Shown in pieces: positions 1 to 10,300 of a DNA stretch of 64,000 nucleotides (its first letter is position 1; every line of letters starts with the position of its first letter). The notes beneath the pieces were generated by a model that saw only the letters and a list, made by a program, of their open reading frames with translations, ran no database searches and was not told the DNA's origin. Source of the stretch: Propionivibrio limicola (GTDB lineage Bacteria > Pseudomonadota > Gammaproteobacteria > Burkholderiales > Rhodocyclaceae); assembly GCF_009469695.1 (NCBI RefSeq), contig NZ_SSSR01000018.1, positions 1-64,000 of the forward strand, given 5' to 3'. The translations under genes were made by a program, and so were the position numbers.

Positions 1-46
1 CGTTCGTGATCACCGGCGCCTCAAAAACCGCCGATCTTCTCAGTTC

Positions 47-112
47 GGTGTATCAACTTTCAATCGCTGGCCTGTGTCAATTTACAACCGCTGGTGACAA
101 TTGCCCGCGATT
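47..112. mobile_element. Probable terminal repeat region of an IS21-like element
   Basis: Two similar short direct repeats occur here: one ending TTTCAATCGCTGG and one ending TTTACAACCGCTGG, followed by TGACAATT. Multiple TGTCAA...CCGCTGG repeats are what I recall at the ends of IS21-family (istAB) elements, so the element body would lie left of the window. No transposase can be read here, only a possible short C-terminal reading frame ending at about 111. This is inference from repeat style. Confidence 0.35.
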
Positions 113-254
113 TGGGGCTGGAGGTTTCGATCCGTGCGCCCGTTGAACAAACGATTGAGCGGATTCGGGCTTGCCTGCAGCGCATCTGATCGAGTGCAGG
201 CAACTGCCTATCGGCCAACTTCGATTGAGACGGGGAAAATCTTCGTAATCCGGT

Positions 255-1166
255 CTAAAACGGCGAGTTTCCCTCTTTCAGCGCAAGAAATTCATCGATC
301 AGCCGTTCCAGAATTTCGGCTTCGTTGCTGTCGTCCAACCCGAGAATTTTGGCGACACGCTCGACTTTGCTGGGACTGACCTGGCGTTGGAGGGGAGCGG
401 GCGTCGAGGGTATGTCCTCCCACGGCGGAACCTGCTCCTCGCCGCTCATAGGCGCGCCAGGTGCCGGTGGCGGGGTGGTCGCGAGAATGGCCTCCACCTG
501 CTCTTCCTTCTTCTTGCGCCGCGGTGCTTCTTCGGAGAGAACGCTATCCACCACCTTCTTGGAGAGCTTTGTTCCTTCCGGCAGTTGCTCAATCTGGTCG
601 ATGATCGACTCGGCCTTGGCCTCGTTCTTCTGGGCCAGCTTTTCCAGTTGGACGGCGGCGCCCGTGCTGGAAATCTTGCCGGAATCGAGGAGGGCCGTAA
701 CTTTTTCCGATAGATTGGCGGCGGCCGTCGCCTGGTTGAGCCACGACGAATTTCGTCCAAAGTGTTCCGCGGCCGATTCCCGTGTTTCAAAGCGGTTGGC
801 AATCGTTTGAATGGCATTGGCCATGTCGCGTGCTTCAATCGGTGCACGCATCCCCAGACCAAGGTTTTCAAACACCTGTATTTCCAGCGCCTCGTCGGGG
901 TCGCAGGGGTGGATCAAAGCCGGCGCCGTTGTTTCTCCCGCCATGACCGCGGCACGCCAGCGTCTTTCGCCGACGATCAGCGTGTATTTCCCGGCGGCGT
1001 TGGCCGGTTGGACGATCAGCGGGTGAATGAGGCCTTTTCTCTGGATGGAATGCGTGAGCCCCTTCAGTCCGGCTTCGTCGATCTCCCGGCGCGGTTGCTG
1101 TGGATCCGGCTCGATCAACGACACGTTAAGCATCTGGAAGTGGGGGGTAGCGTCTTTGAAGGACAT
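255..1166 (-). CDS. ParB/Spo0J-family DNA-binding partition-like protein
   Basis: The 303-residue product has the ParB N-terminal nuclease/CTPase fold. A segment IEPDPQQPRR is followed by the GERRWRAA box, then an ENLGLGMRAPIEARD segment that matches the second conserved CTP-binding motif. A helix-turn-helix region follows, around residues 120-170. The C-terminal part is low-complexity and Pro/Glu rich with a short helical tail. GGAG sits 5 nt before the ATG. There is no parA next to it, and the gene faces the same way as recCBD but is separated from recD by a terminator. It may be a plasmid or integrative-element type ParB, or a transcription regulator of that fold. Family assignment is firm; role is not. 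Confidence 0.85.
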   Translation of the reverse strand: MSFKDATPHFQMLNVSLIEPDPQQPRREIDEAGLKGLTHSIQRKGLIHPLIVQPANAAGKYTLIVGERRWRAAVMAGETTAPALIHPCDPDEALEIQVFENLGLGMRAPIEARDMANAIQTIANRFETRESAAEHFGRNSSWLNQATAAANLSEKVTALLDSGKISSTGAAVQLEKLAQKNEAKAESIIDQIEQLPEGTKLSKKVVDSVLSEEAPRRKKKEEQVEAILATTPPPAPGAPMSGEEQVPPWEDIPSTPAPLQRQVSPSKVERVAKILGLDDSNEAEILERLIDEFLALKEGNSPF

Positions 1167-1516
1167 GGCGGCTCCGTCGGAATTAGGCAGTTCGCTCCGG
1201 GGCGCCGTTACTTAAAAATGCGGGCCGTGCGGAGCGAAAAAGGGGCGGCATGTTCCTTGGTTTTAGCGCCTTTTTCAAGGAAAAGAATTCTGAAGTGCGG
1301 AATCTCATGTGGCTTGGCTCGAGATCCTTATCGTTTCAGGTCATGCATATCACGCACTGGAGAAATTTATCGTCATAAGGCACGACTCCGCAAAGGGTGG
1401 GAATTCGTCCCCGTCTGAGAGTGGTCGCGGGGATGTCTGCTTCACTCTAAAACCTGACGGATCGCCTATCGTTCCCAAGCCCAGCACCGATATCCTTCGC
1501 GGGACAGAGACAAAAC
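1167..1516. other. Intergenic region with no gene recognised
   Basis: The space between the parB-like start and the recD terminator shows only short reading frames without ribosome-binding sites or recognisable sequence. It should contain the parB-like promoter on the minus strand, but I could not pick a convincing -35/-10 pair. Confidence 0.4.
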
Positions 1517-1557
1517 GAAAAAGGCCGTAACCTCAGAAGGGTTGTCGGCCTTTTTTT
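1517..1557. terminator. Bidirectional-looking intrinsic terminator after recD
   Basis: An A-run, a GC stem (AAAAAGGCCG ... CGGCCTTTTTTT, with inner AACC/GGTT pairing) and a T-run form a classical hairpin. It lies about 40 bp past the recD stop and ends the recCBD transcript. Confidence 0.75.
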
Positions 1558-1597
1558 CTGGCATCGTGCCGGGAAACAGGTAAGCGCACGCGGCATT

Positions 1598-3670
1598 TCA
1601 CGCAAACAATCCACCCGAACGCTGCACGGTGCGGGCCGATGCTTCCTCGACGATGGCCTTGTTGCCGATACAGATCAGCGAGAACCAGGATTTCCCGCGT
1701 GTGATCCCCGTGTAGACCAACTCCCGGGTCAGGATCGGGTTGCGTACTGGCGGCAGGAGAAGGGCGCAATGTTCGAATTCGGAGCCTTGCGACTTGTGCA
1801 CCGTCAGCGCAAAAACCGTTTCGGTGGAAAGCAGCCGGCTGGGGAGTACCCAGTGAATGCCGCCGGAACCATCGCCTTTGGGGAAGGCGACGCGTGACGA
1901 CCATTCGATCTGGCCGGATGCCTTGTTCCGGACGGGGTAGGAAAGCGCGATGCCGATGTCGCCGTTCATCAATTCCAGCCGGTAGTCGTTGCGGGTCACC
2001 AGCACCGGACGGCCTTCGTACCACGAAGCACCCGGCTGGATTAGTTTGCGTTTGTGCAGCAGCGATTCAATGCGCAGGTTCATCCCCTTCACGCCGAATG
2101 GGCCGTTGCGCAGGGCGCATAGCAGCTGGAAGCGGCCGTGTGCATTGAGTACTTTTGTTGCCCAGGCATCGAAGGCCGCTTTGTCTGCATCTAGCGGCGG
2201 CCTCTCGCGTCTGACGATGTTCAGGTAACCGGCTAAGCCAGCTAATCCTTGCGGCGAAGCGTCATCGTCTGCGTCCCCGAGAAGGATGGATTCCAGTTCT
2301 TTTTCTTCCAGTGTCGGGAAATCGTGGCGGCGGAGGTCGCCGTAGCCGTGCGCGAAAACCTCGTGGATTTTGTCGGTATTTCCGGCGTTGACGGCATCGG
2401 CCAACTGACCGATGCCGCTTGAGGCATCGAACCGGCGGCTCTCGCGCAGCATCACGACATGTTGGTCGAGCGGCAATCCCGCGTCGTCGCAGAGTGAGGA
2501 TTCGACCGTTTCGCCCGTCATCGCCTCGATCCAGCGCACGGTTTCCGGCAGGAAATGCCCCGCCCGGGCGCGCCGGCAAAGCTCGCCGAGAACGGAGCCG
2601 GCTTCGACCGAGGCCAGCTGATCCTTGTCACCCAGCAGAACGAGGCGAGCATGCGGTGGCAAGGCCATAAGCAGCGCCGCCATCATTTCCAGATCGACCA
2701 TCGATCCCTCGTCGATCACCAGAACATCGAGCGGCAGCGGGTTACGGGCGTTGTGGCGGAATGTCCGCGAGTCCGGCCGCGTTCCCAACAGCCGATGCAG
2801 CGTCGTGACTTCCGTTGGAATGCTCGCCTTCAGGTCTGCATTTTCCTGAACGAAACCGGGCAGCTTGCTGATCGCGCCGGAGATTGATTCCTTCAGGCGC
2901 GCGGCGGCTTTGCCGGTGGGGGCGGCGAGACGAATCTGCAACGGGCGGACGTTGTCTACCGATGAGCTTTTGGCCAGGGCGATGGATTGCAGCAACGCCA
3001 GCAGACGGACAACCGTCGTTGTTTTTCCGGTTCCCGGCCCGCCCGTGATGATGGAGAAGGCGCTACGGGCGGCCAGGGCGCAGGCGATTTTCTGCCAGTC
3101 CGTCTTGCCCGAGTCTGCCGGCGGGAAGAGAGCGTTCAGGGTGGTTTTGAGCTCCGCCTCCGGAACTTCGCTGGCGATGGCAGCGCTGTTTTCAATCCGC
3201 TGCTGAATCTGCTGTTCGACCTGTCGCTCATAGCGCCAGTAGCGGCGCAAATACAGGCGGTGGCCGACGAGAACCAGCGGCGTTCTGGTTTGCCCGTCGC
3301 TGACGAGCTCGGGGTGGTTTAACGCACTGATCCAGCCGGATGGCGTCCAGCCCGCCAAAAGATCGCACGGCTGCGGAATTTCCGCCTGATCCGGGTTGGG
3401 TTCATCCTCCTGCTCTGGCGGGAGCGATAACGCCATATACGGATCGAGCAGGGTGTTTTCCAGATCGAGACACACATGACCCCGGCCTAATTGGTGACTG
3501 ACTAGCGCCGTCGCGAGCATCAGAGCCGGGGGCGTCTCCGGCACTTCCGCAATAAAAAACCGGACGAGGGCGAGGTCGACTTCACGCAACCAGCCGCGCT
3601 CTACCCATTGTTCGAGCAACGCCAGCATTTCTTTGGAATCGGTCATTGGGGAATTCATGCGCGAATTCAT
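1598..3670 (-). CDS. recD: Exodeoxyribonuclease V alpha subunit RecD
   Basis: RecD is the 5'-3' superfamily 1B helicase motor of RecBCD, which resects double-strand breaks for RecA loading. The 690-residue protein carries the Walker A GGPGTGKTTT, the motif II region LVIDEGSMVD and the C-terminal UvrD-like segment ALTVHKSQGSEF. Its ATG overlaps the recB stop as ATGA, with GGAG 7 nt upstream, so it is translationally coupled as the third gene of recC-recB-recD. Two further in-frame ATGs lie within the first ten codons, so the exact start could be slightly later. Confidence 0.97.
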   Translation of the reverse strand: MNSRMNSPMTDSKEMLALLEQWVERGWLREVDLALVRFFIAEVPETPPALMLATALVSHQLGRGHVCLDLENTLLDPYMALSLPPEQEDEPNPDQAEIPQPCDLLAGWTPSGWISALNHPELVSDGQTRTPLVLVGHRLYLRRYWRYERQVEQQIQQRIENSAAIASEVPEAELKTTLNALFPPADSGKTDWQKIACALAARSAFSIITGGPGTGKTTTVVRLLALLQSIALAKSSSVDNVRPLQIRLAAPTGKAAARLKESISGAISKLPGFVQENADLKASIPTEVTTLHRLLGTRPDSRTFRHNARNPLPLDVLVIDEGSMVDLEMMAALLMALPPHARLVLLGDKDQLASVEAGSVLGELCRRARAGHFLPETVRWIEAMTGETVESSLCDDAGLPLDQHVVMLRESRRFDASSGIGQLADAVNAGNTDKIHEVFAHGYGDLRRHDFPTLEEKELESILLGDADDDASPQGLAGLAGYLNIVRRERPPLDADKAAFDAWATKVLNAHGRFQLLCALRNGPFGVKGMNLRIESLLHKRKLIQPGASWYEGRPVLVTRNDYRLELMNGDIGIALSYPVRNKASGQIEWSSRVAFPKGDGSGGIHWVLPSRLLSTETVFALTVHKSQGSEFEHCALLLPPVRNPILTRELVYTGITRGKSWFSLICIGNKAIVEEASARTVQRSGGLFA

Positions 3671-6600
3671 GCAGTTTCTCCGGCAAACAGGGCATCGAGG
3701 CTTTCAATCAACGCTTTTGGTGGGCGTTCGTAATGGACACCGGCACTTGGTGCTCCCAGACCGCGCACGAACAGATAAGCGGCTCCTCCGACATGACGGT
3801 CGTAGTCGTAATCGGGCAGGCGGGATTTCAGGAGCCGATGCAGCGCGAGGAGGTAGATCGCATACTGGAGGTCGTAGCGATGCGCGCGAATGGCTTCATC
3901 CATGGCCGATGGCGTGTAATCGGCATCCGTCGTGCCGAGCCAGTTCGACTTGTAGTCGGCCACGAAATAGCGGCCCTCGTGCAGAAAAACGAGGTCCATA
4001 AACCCCTTCAACATGCCGTTCAGCTGTTCGGGCGTCAGTCGTGGACGTGGCCGGCGATCCAGCGTGTGTTCGATGATCGCCGCATCGAGTTCGCCAAGAT
4101 CGACCTGCTTCGCCTCGAACCAGAATTCCATTTCGGCCTTCGTGACGTGCAGCGAATTGAGGCAAATGCTTTCGCCCCCGATCGGCAGCGGCGTCGATAG
4201 CATTTGCCCCATCCAATCGACAAGCGGATCGACCCAAGCCTCCCAGCGGCGAACCTTGCAGCGCCGGGCAACCATGTCCCGTACTTCGACGGCGTCATCG
4301 AGCACCGTTGGAAATCCTTTGTTGGCGGCCCATTCCATCAGGTCGTGCAGGAATGTGCCGGCTTCCGCGCCTTTCGGAAAGCGGTGCATTGGCGCGCTGG
4401 TTTTCTGGTCAGCGGAAGGCGCGGCGAGGGGAAGCGGAACCGGAACCGGAACCGGAACCGAACGCTGTTCCTCAAGCAGGTTTTGCGCCTCTGGCGTGTC
4501 GTCGAGTGCGGCGGCTTCGGGAATGGCGTGCCCCTCAACCGGCAGCGCCGAATAGCTGCTGATCCACCAGTTTTCCCTGGCGGCGCGGTTTGGTCGGCGC
4601 GCCGTGCCCGGCTCCGTGGTTGCTGTCGCCGCAACGTACTTTGTGAGATGAACCGGCATTTCATCCGCGACTTCGGTGACGGACAAACTCGGCTGTCCCT
4701 CGGCGAAAGACTGGATCGCCGTCAGGTACTGGTCGGCGCCCACTCCGTCCAAACCGAACAGATGGCCAATGGCGCCCGGTTCGCAACCATTGACGGGAGC
4801 CAGCCCCAGCCAGGTGAGATAGCGGGCCCGGGTTAGTGCGACATAGAGCTTGCGCAAGTCCTCGCCCAGGCGATCGCGTTCCGCGCTGGCGAGGATGTCC
4901 GGCGTTGCCTTGAGCGAGATCTGAAGTTTCCCCGCCTCGTCGTGCCACTTCAACGGGACATCGCTGTCCTTGGTCAGGCGCGTGGCGCAGATAAAGGGCA
5001 GGAAAACCAGCGGGTATTCCAGCCCCTTGGACTTGTGGATGGTGACGACCTTGACGAGATCGGCGTCACTTTCGAGCCGCAGTTTCTTGCCGTCACCAGC
5101 CCCCTCGTTACCCGGTTCGGCGATCTGTTCGGCCAGGAAGCGAATCAGCGCGTGTTCGCCTTCGAGCGTGAAGCTCGCCTGCTGCAGGAGCTCGGCGAGA
5201 TGCAGCAAGTCGGTCAGGATGCGCTCGCCGCTTTGCCCGCTGGCGTCGGGTTCGAGGTTGTCCATGCTGAGCAACCGGTCATTGCCGCCGAAATCGCGCA
5301 GAATCCGGCGGATCACGGGCAGGACGCCCTGCTTCTGCCACATTTCCCGATAGCCCTTGAACTGGACGACGCGGGCTTCCCAGGCTTCTTCATCGACATT
5401 GAGTTCATCGAGCGCCGCGAAGGAGAGGCCAAGCGAGGCAGTCGACAGGGCTGCGCGAAGCAGACGGTCGTTATCCGGCTCGGCGCAGGCGGCGAGCCAG
5501 CGATACACCTCGTCGGCCTGCGGGGTGGCATAAACCGTGTCCTTGTCGGAAAGATAGACGGAACGCACGCCACGGCGGGCGAGCGCCTGTCGGATCGCTT
5601 TTGCTTCATTCCCGTTATTGACGAGCACCGCCATGTCGCCCGGTTTGATCGCCAGGAAGTCGCTTTCCCTGCCGGCAAAGCCCGCCGACGGGTCGTTGAG
5701 CCAATCGACCATTTGTGTCGCGCAGATTTCGGACATCCGGTCGATATAGCGCTCCTTCGACAGCGCCTTGTCTGTGGGCGCGACGGTCAGGCTCATGGCC
5801 GGAAGTGTCTGGCCACCGAGCAGGAAATCGTCCTTGCGGCCATTGGCGTTGACGGCCTGAAACGGCACCGGATTTTCTTCGCCGCGACGGAACAGGAAAG
5901 CGCCTGCCGATGATTCCTCCGTTTCGATCCGGATGAAGCAATGGTTGGCCGCTTCCACCATCGCCTGCGTCGAACGGTAATTGGTGTCGAGCGTGTACAG
6001 CCGGCCATCCACTGCCGTCCGCGCCTTCAGGTAGGTATAAATGTCAGCGCCGCGGAAGGCATAGATCGCCTGCTTGGGGTCGCCGATCAGGATGAGGCCG
6101 CTGTCGTCGCGATTCGCGGAAATTTCATAGACCCGCTCGAAAATCCGGTACTGGACGGGGTCGGTGTCTTGAAACTCGTCGATGAGCGCGACCGGAAATT
6201 GCGCCCGAATGATCTCGGCGAGACGGTCGCCGTAAGGCCCGTTGAGCGCTGCTTCCAGCTCGGTCAGCAGGTCGTTGAAGCCGATCTGGGCGCGACGTTT
6301 CTGGGCGGCGGCAAATTCCTGCGCGACCCAGCATGCGGCATGCGCCAGCAAGTCCGCCTGTGGGTTGGGGAGGTTGGCCAGCGCGGCCTTGATTTCCGGT
6401 AACGCATCGAAGGCCGGATGCGTGGGTGGGGTCGTCTTCCAGGCGGCGGCCAAGCCTTCCGCCGTCAGGCGTTCCCAGCCGGTGCCAATGTCCACAGTTT
6501 CGTCATCCGAGTTGGCCCAGTTGCGGAGCTTGTTGAACCAGCCGGTGTAGTAATTTTGCTTCAGGACTTTTCCGTTGATGTTTCCGTTTTTCTTTTCGTC

Positions 6601-7365
6601 ATCGAAGATCGCCTGAAGCTCATCGGCCCATGTCCGCCACGGCGCCTTGAGGCTTTCGAGAATGGCCTCTTTCTCGGCCAGACTCGTGCGGAGAAGGGGG
6701 GCTGGATCATCGACGACCGGCAGGCGCCCGGCATGTCCGAGCAAGGATTTGAGGGCTTTTCCGAGGTCGTCCGGCGATTTCCAGTAGGAGGCGACGCAGG
6801 CAAGCTCTTTCAACGCCAGCGGGTAGAAAAATATCCGCCAGTAATCGCGGACTACTTCGGCGCGCAGATCGGTCTGGTCCGTCTCAAGATTCTGGGTGAA
6901 CAGGCTTTGGCTGTCGAACGCGTGTTCGCGCAGCATGCGATTGCACCAGCCGTGGATCGTCGAGACGGCCGCTTCATCCATCCATTCGGCCGCCAGTTCC
7001 AGCTTGCGCGCACAAAGCGGCCATTCCTGCTCCGGATAGTCGGCGCGCAGCGCTCGCAGCAATGGGTCGGCGTTGAGTTCGCCATCGTCCGGTGCGGCGC
7101 GAAAGTAGCTGGCGGCTTCGGCCAGCCGCGCCCGAATCCGGTCGCGGAGTTCCTTGGTGGCGGCCTCGGTGAAGGTCACGACGAGGATTTCTGGCGGCGT
7201 CAGCGAACGGCCACCGGAGAATGAATGGTCATTGCCATGCCCGAGCACCAGCCGGACATAGAGCATCGCAATCGTGAACGTCTTGCCCGTGCCGGCGCTG
7301 GCTTCGATCAGATGGCTCCCGTGGAGCGGGAAGGCGAGGGGATCAAGCGAGTGAATGGTATGCAT
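3667..7365 (-). CDS. recB: Exodeoxyribonuclease V beta subunit RecB
   Basis: RecB is the 3'-5' helicase and nuclease subunit of RecBCD. I place the start at 7365 (MHTIHSLDPL) because AAGGAG lies 9 nt upstream and the helicase begins at once with EASAGTGKTF. This gives 1232 residues, close to the usual 1180-1250; the frame is open further upstream into recC. Other landmarks are the UvrD motif ALIDEFQDTDP, VVTIHKSKGLEYP, and the C-terminal nuclease with GTFLHDLMEW, GFMDLVF and VADYKSN (catalytic Asp-x-Lys). The linker between helicase and nuclease contains a VPVPVPVP run encoded by a hexanucleotide repeat at 4435-4458. Confidence 0.97.
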   Translation of the reverse strand: MHTIHSLDPLAFPLHGSHLIEASAGTGKTFTIAMLYVRLVLGHGNDHSFSGGRSLTPPEILVVTFTEAATKELRDRIRARLAEAASYFRAAPDDGELNADPLLRALRADYPEQEWPLCARKLELAAEWMDEAAVSTIHGWCNRMLREHAFDSQSLFTQNLETDQTDLRAEVVRDYWRIFFYPLALKELACVASYWKSPDDLGKALKSLLGHAGRLPVVDDPAPLLRTSLAEKEAILESLKAPWRTWADELQAIFDDEKKNGNINGKVLKQNYYTGWFNKLRNWANSDDETVDIGTGWERLTAEGLAAAWKTTPPTHPAFDALPEIKAALANLPNPQADLLAHAACWVAQEFAAAQKRRAQIGFNDLLTELEAALNGPYGDRLAEIIRAQFPVALIDEFQDTDPVQYRIFERVYEISANRDDSGLILIGDPKQAIYAFRGADIYTYLKARTAVDGRLYTLDTNYRSTQAMVEAANHCFIRIETEESSAGAFLFRRGEENPVPFQAVNANGRKDDFLLGGQTLPAMSLTVAPTDKALSKERYIDRMSEICATQMVDWLNDPSAGFAGRESDFLAIKPGDMAVLVNNGNEAKAIRQALARRGVRSVYLSDKDTVYATPQADEVYRWLAACAEPDNDRLLRAALSTASLGLSFAALDELNVDEEAWEARVVQFKGYREMWQKQGVLPVIRRILRDFGGNDRLLSMDNLEPDASGQSGERILTDLLHLAELLQQASFTLEGEHALIRFLAEQIAEPGNEGAGDGKKLRLESDADLVKVVTIHKSKGLEYPLVFLPFICATRLTKDSDVPLKWHDEAGKLQISLKATPDILASAERDRLGEDLRKLYVALTRARYLTWLGLAPVNGCEPGAIGHLFGLDGVGADQYLTAIQSFAEGQPSLSVTEVADEMPVHLTKYVAATATTEPGTARRPNRAARENWWISSYSALPVEGHAIPEAAALDDTPEAQNLLEEQRSVPVPVPVPLPLAAPSADQKTSAPMHRFPKGAEAGTFLHDLMEWAANKGFPTVLDDAVEVRDMVARRCKVRRWEAWVDPLVDWMGQMLSTPLPIGGESICLNSLHVTKAEMEFWFEAKQVDLGELDAAIIEHTLDRRPRPRLTPEQLNGMLKGFMDLVFLHEGRYFVADYKSNWLGTTDADYTPSAMDEAIRAHRYDLQYAIYLLALHRLLKSRLPDYDYDRHVGGAAYLFVRGLGAPSAGVHYERPPKALIESLDALFAGETA
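4435..4458. repeat. Hexanucleotide tandem repeat (CGGAAC x4) inside recB
   Basis: Four perfect copies of CGGAAC (plus strand) encode an alternating Val-Pro run in the predicted interdomain linker of RecB. The unit is a multiple of three, so copy-number change would alter linker length without breaking the frame. Confidence 0.85.
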
Positions 7366-7379
7366 GGTCGTACGCTCCT

Positions 7380-10300
7380 TTATTCCGATTCGCTGTTCTT
7401 CCCGACGCAAGCCATCAACGGCGCGTAGAGAACCTCGCAGTAGTGAGTGAATTGGCCGGTCGACCAGAACGCTTCGAAGGTCGGGTAACAGCGCTTCAGA
7501 TAGTCGTTCTGGCTGCATTCGCCCTGATAGTTGTAGCCGTCTTCGTATTTTTCACGGGCATTTTTGACGGCTTTCTGTTGGCAATCGGCCAGCGCGCCTT
7601 CGAAGGGCGTCCCCTGCTTTTCCAGCCAGGCGAAGCCGGTTTTGGGGGCAAGCGGCAGCGGCGAGCGCAGGCCGGCAACGTAGCTCTCGACAAGGGCGTG
7701 GAAGTGCTTTTTAGCCGCTTCCGGGTCAAGCGGGTTGATTGCCACCAGTCCATTCTTGCTGACGATGAACGTCGTGATCGGCCGGTCGGCGAGGTGCGAG
7801 GCCAGATGCAACACCCAGGCGGAAAGCAGCTTTTCGCGCCGGTATTTATTTTTCTCGATGAAGTTGCTCGTGTTGAGTTCGATGCGGCAGCAGTTTTCGC
7901 CGGCGCCGAAGAACTGGCCGATCCGGCCCTGAACCGTCAGCGGCTGACCGTCGGCCTCATACGAATAGTCGAAGGACAAATCCTCCAGCGGAGTCGGCCA
8001 GGATGCCTGCGTCTCTTCATAAAGCGCGAACATCTCGTCGAGCGGTTCGAGGAGAACGCCTTCGAACAAGTCGGCCATCTCGCCCAAGGGCAATTCGCCG
8101 CGCCGGCGAATGCGCGCGAGCTGCCGCTGGACGGCGTCGGCTTCATCGCGGCTAGCCAGCAAGGCATCCAGACGCGCCTGAATCAACTGATCCTGCAACG
8201 CCCAGCGCTCGAGTCCGTCCAGATCGAACGGCTCGTTATCCTCGCTGGTCAGGTCGTCGATTTCGTAAGCGACCCGGAGGCGCTCCCGGTAGAACGTCTT
8301 TACCGGGTCCTTGAGGAAGCCGCCGAGCTGACCGAGCGTGATGGGCGCGTCGAAGACGGGCGCCGCCAGCGGCGTTTCGGCGGCGACGGGTGGCGTATCG
8401 GCGCTTGCCTTGCGTTCCCATTCCCGGGCATAGGTAAACAGCGGCGAGGCGGCCGTGTCCTGACGGAAATAGTCCTGGCTGAAGGCCTGTAGCCGGTGTT
8501 CGACGGTCAGCGCCGGCAGCAGCTTCTGTTGCGAATCGGCCGCTGCCACTCGCCAGCAGGCTTCGAGATGGTCGCGCAGTTGGCTGACCAGCACCGACGG
8601 CGGCCGTTCGGTATTGTCCTGAATGCTCCGGCCGACCCAGCTGATGTGCAAGCGTTCGCGCGCCGAAAGCAGCGCTTCGAGAAACAGATAGCGGTCGTCG
8701 TCCCGGCGCGAACGGTCGCCGGGGCGGATGTCGCGGGCCATCAGGTCGAAGTCGACCGGCGGGCGGGAGCGGGGAAATTCGCCATCGTTCATGCCGAGCA
8801 GGCAGACCATCTTGAACGGTATGGCGCGCATGGGCATCAGGGTGGCGAAGGTCAGCTTGCCGGCCATGAAACGCTGGGCAAGGCTGGCTTCATCAATCTG
8901 CGACAGCCAGTGTTCGCGAATGACGGCGAGCGGGATTTCGTCGTGCAAACCCGCCGCCGCGCAGGCTTCAACCCAGTATTGCAGACTCGATTGCAGCTTG
9001 CGGAGGAGCAGCGTGTCTTCCGGGGCATCGCTCAGGAAGAAGTCCTGCAGCAACTGCTGCAAACGGTCATTCCATGCTTCCGGCGTGGCCGGCGTCGCAA
9101 ACGTCCGCACCAGCTGCTCCAGCTGGATCAGCAATCGCGAGAGCGGGCCGACGAGGGCGGCATCGAGGCCGGAGACTTCGCCGTGCGGCTCGATATCGTG
9201 CCAGTCGTCGTCTTCCCGGCCGGTCGGGTCGCTGCCGACGGCGTAGCCGAGCAGCATCCGTTTGAGGCCGTGCATCCACGTGTTCTGCTCGTAGCGTTGC
9301 TGGATGAACTGCTCGCGATGCTGGCCATCCAGCCCCCAGCGAATGCGGGTCTGGTCAATCCATTGGTGAAGCAGCGGCAGGTCGTCCGCCTCAATGCCCA
9401 GCCGCTGGCGGACGGCCGGCACGTCGAGCAGGTCGAGAATGTCGCTGACCGCCAGCCGCGATTCGGGCACGCCGAGCAGAAATTCTAGGGCGAAAGCGAT
9501 CGGTGCCTGGTGGCGCCGGATCTGGTCGGCAATCGAGAACGGGATATAGCGCCGGTCGGACGTATCGATCTGGCCAAATACCGCTTCGATATGGGGCGCG
9601 TATTCATTGACGTCCGGAACCATCACGATCACATCGCGCGGCCGTAGCGTCTCGTCGGCATCGAAGGCGGCGAGAAGCTGGTCGTGCAGGATTTCCATTT
9701 CGCGCTGCGCGCTGTGGGCGACATGGAAACGGATGGAGTGATCACTGGCGGGATCGACGGCCGGCCAAGTCTCACGCGATTCATGCGCCGAGCGCAGGAG
9801 GCGGATATCGTCCTGCAACTGGTTGAGCAAAGTAGCGCCGCCATGACTCTCGAAGACGTCGATCCGCTCGCCAACTTCGGCGAACAGCGACCGGTAGGAG
9901 TCCGGCGCATCGAGTTCATCGAGCAGCGCGATGTAATCGCGTCCCTGCTTGCCCCACGACGCCAACAGCGGGTGCGCATGCAGGTGAAGATCGCTTTCTT
10001 CCATGATCTCCGGGGTGCCCTTTTTGCGGGAATGCCGCTCGGACGTGCGTCGTGCCAGATCTTTTTCCGAAAGCAGATTGGCCCAATAGTGCTCGCAGGG
10101 GTTATGCACGCAGAGGAGAACCTGAGTAAATCGCGAGATGGCCAACAGCACCTCCAGCGACTGCTTCGGAAGGGAAGACAGTCCGAAAACCGAAACACGG
10201 CGCGGCAGGCCGTGCGGGTGCTCCTGCAATGCACTGGCGGCGGAGAGAAAACGTTGATGGACGGCGGCGCGGCTGGTCTGGGCCGCCTCGCCGACATCTT

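Noticed and set aside
101-379. Plus-strand reading frame of 92 codons
   Set aside because: It runs antisense into the parB-like gene, has no ribosome-binding site and no recognisable content.
1309-1530. Plus-strand frame of 73 codons between the parB-like gene and recD
   Set aside because: It ends inside the recD terminator hairpin, has no ribosome-binding site and shows no recognisable sequence.
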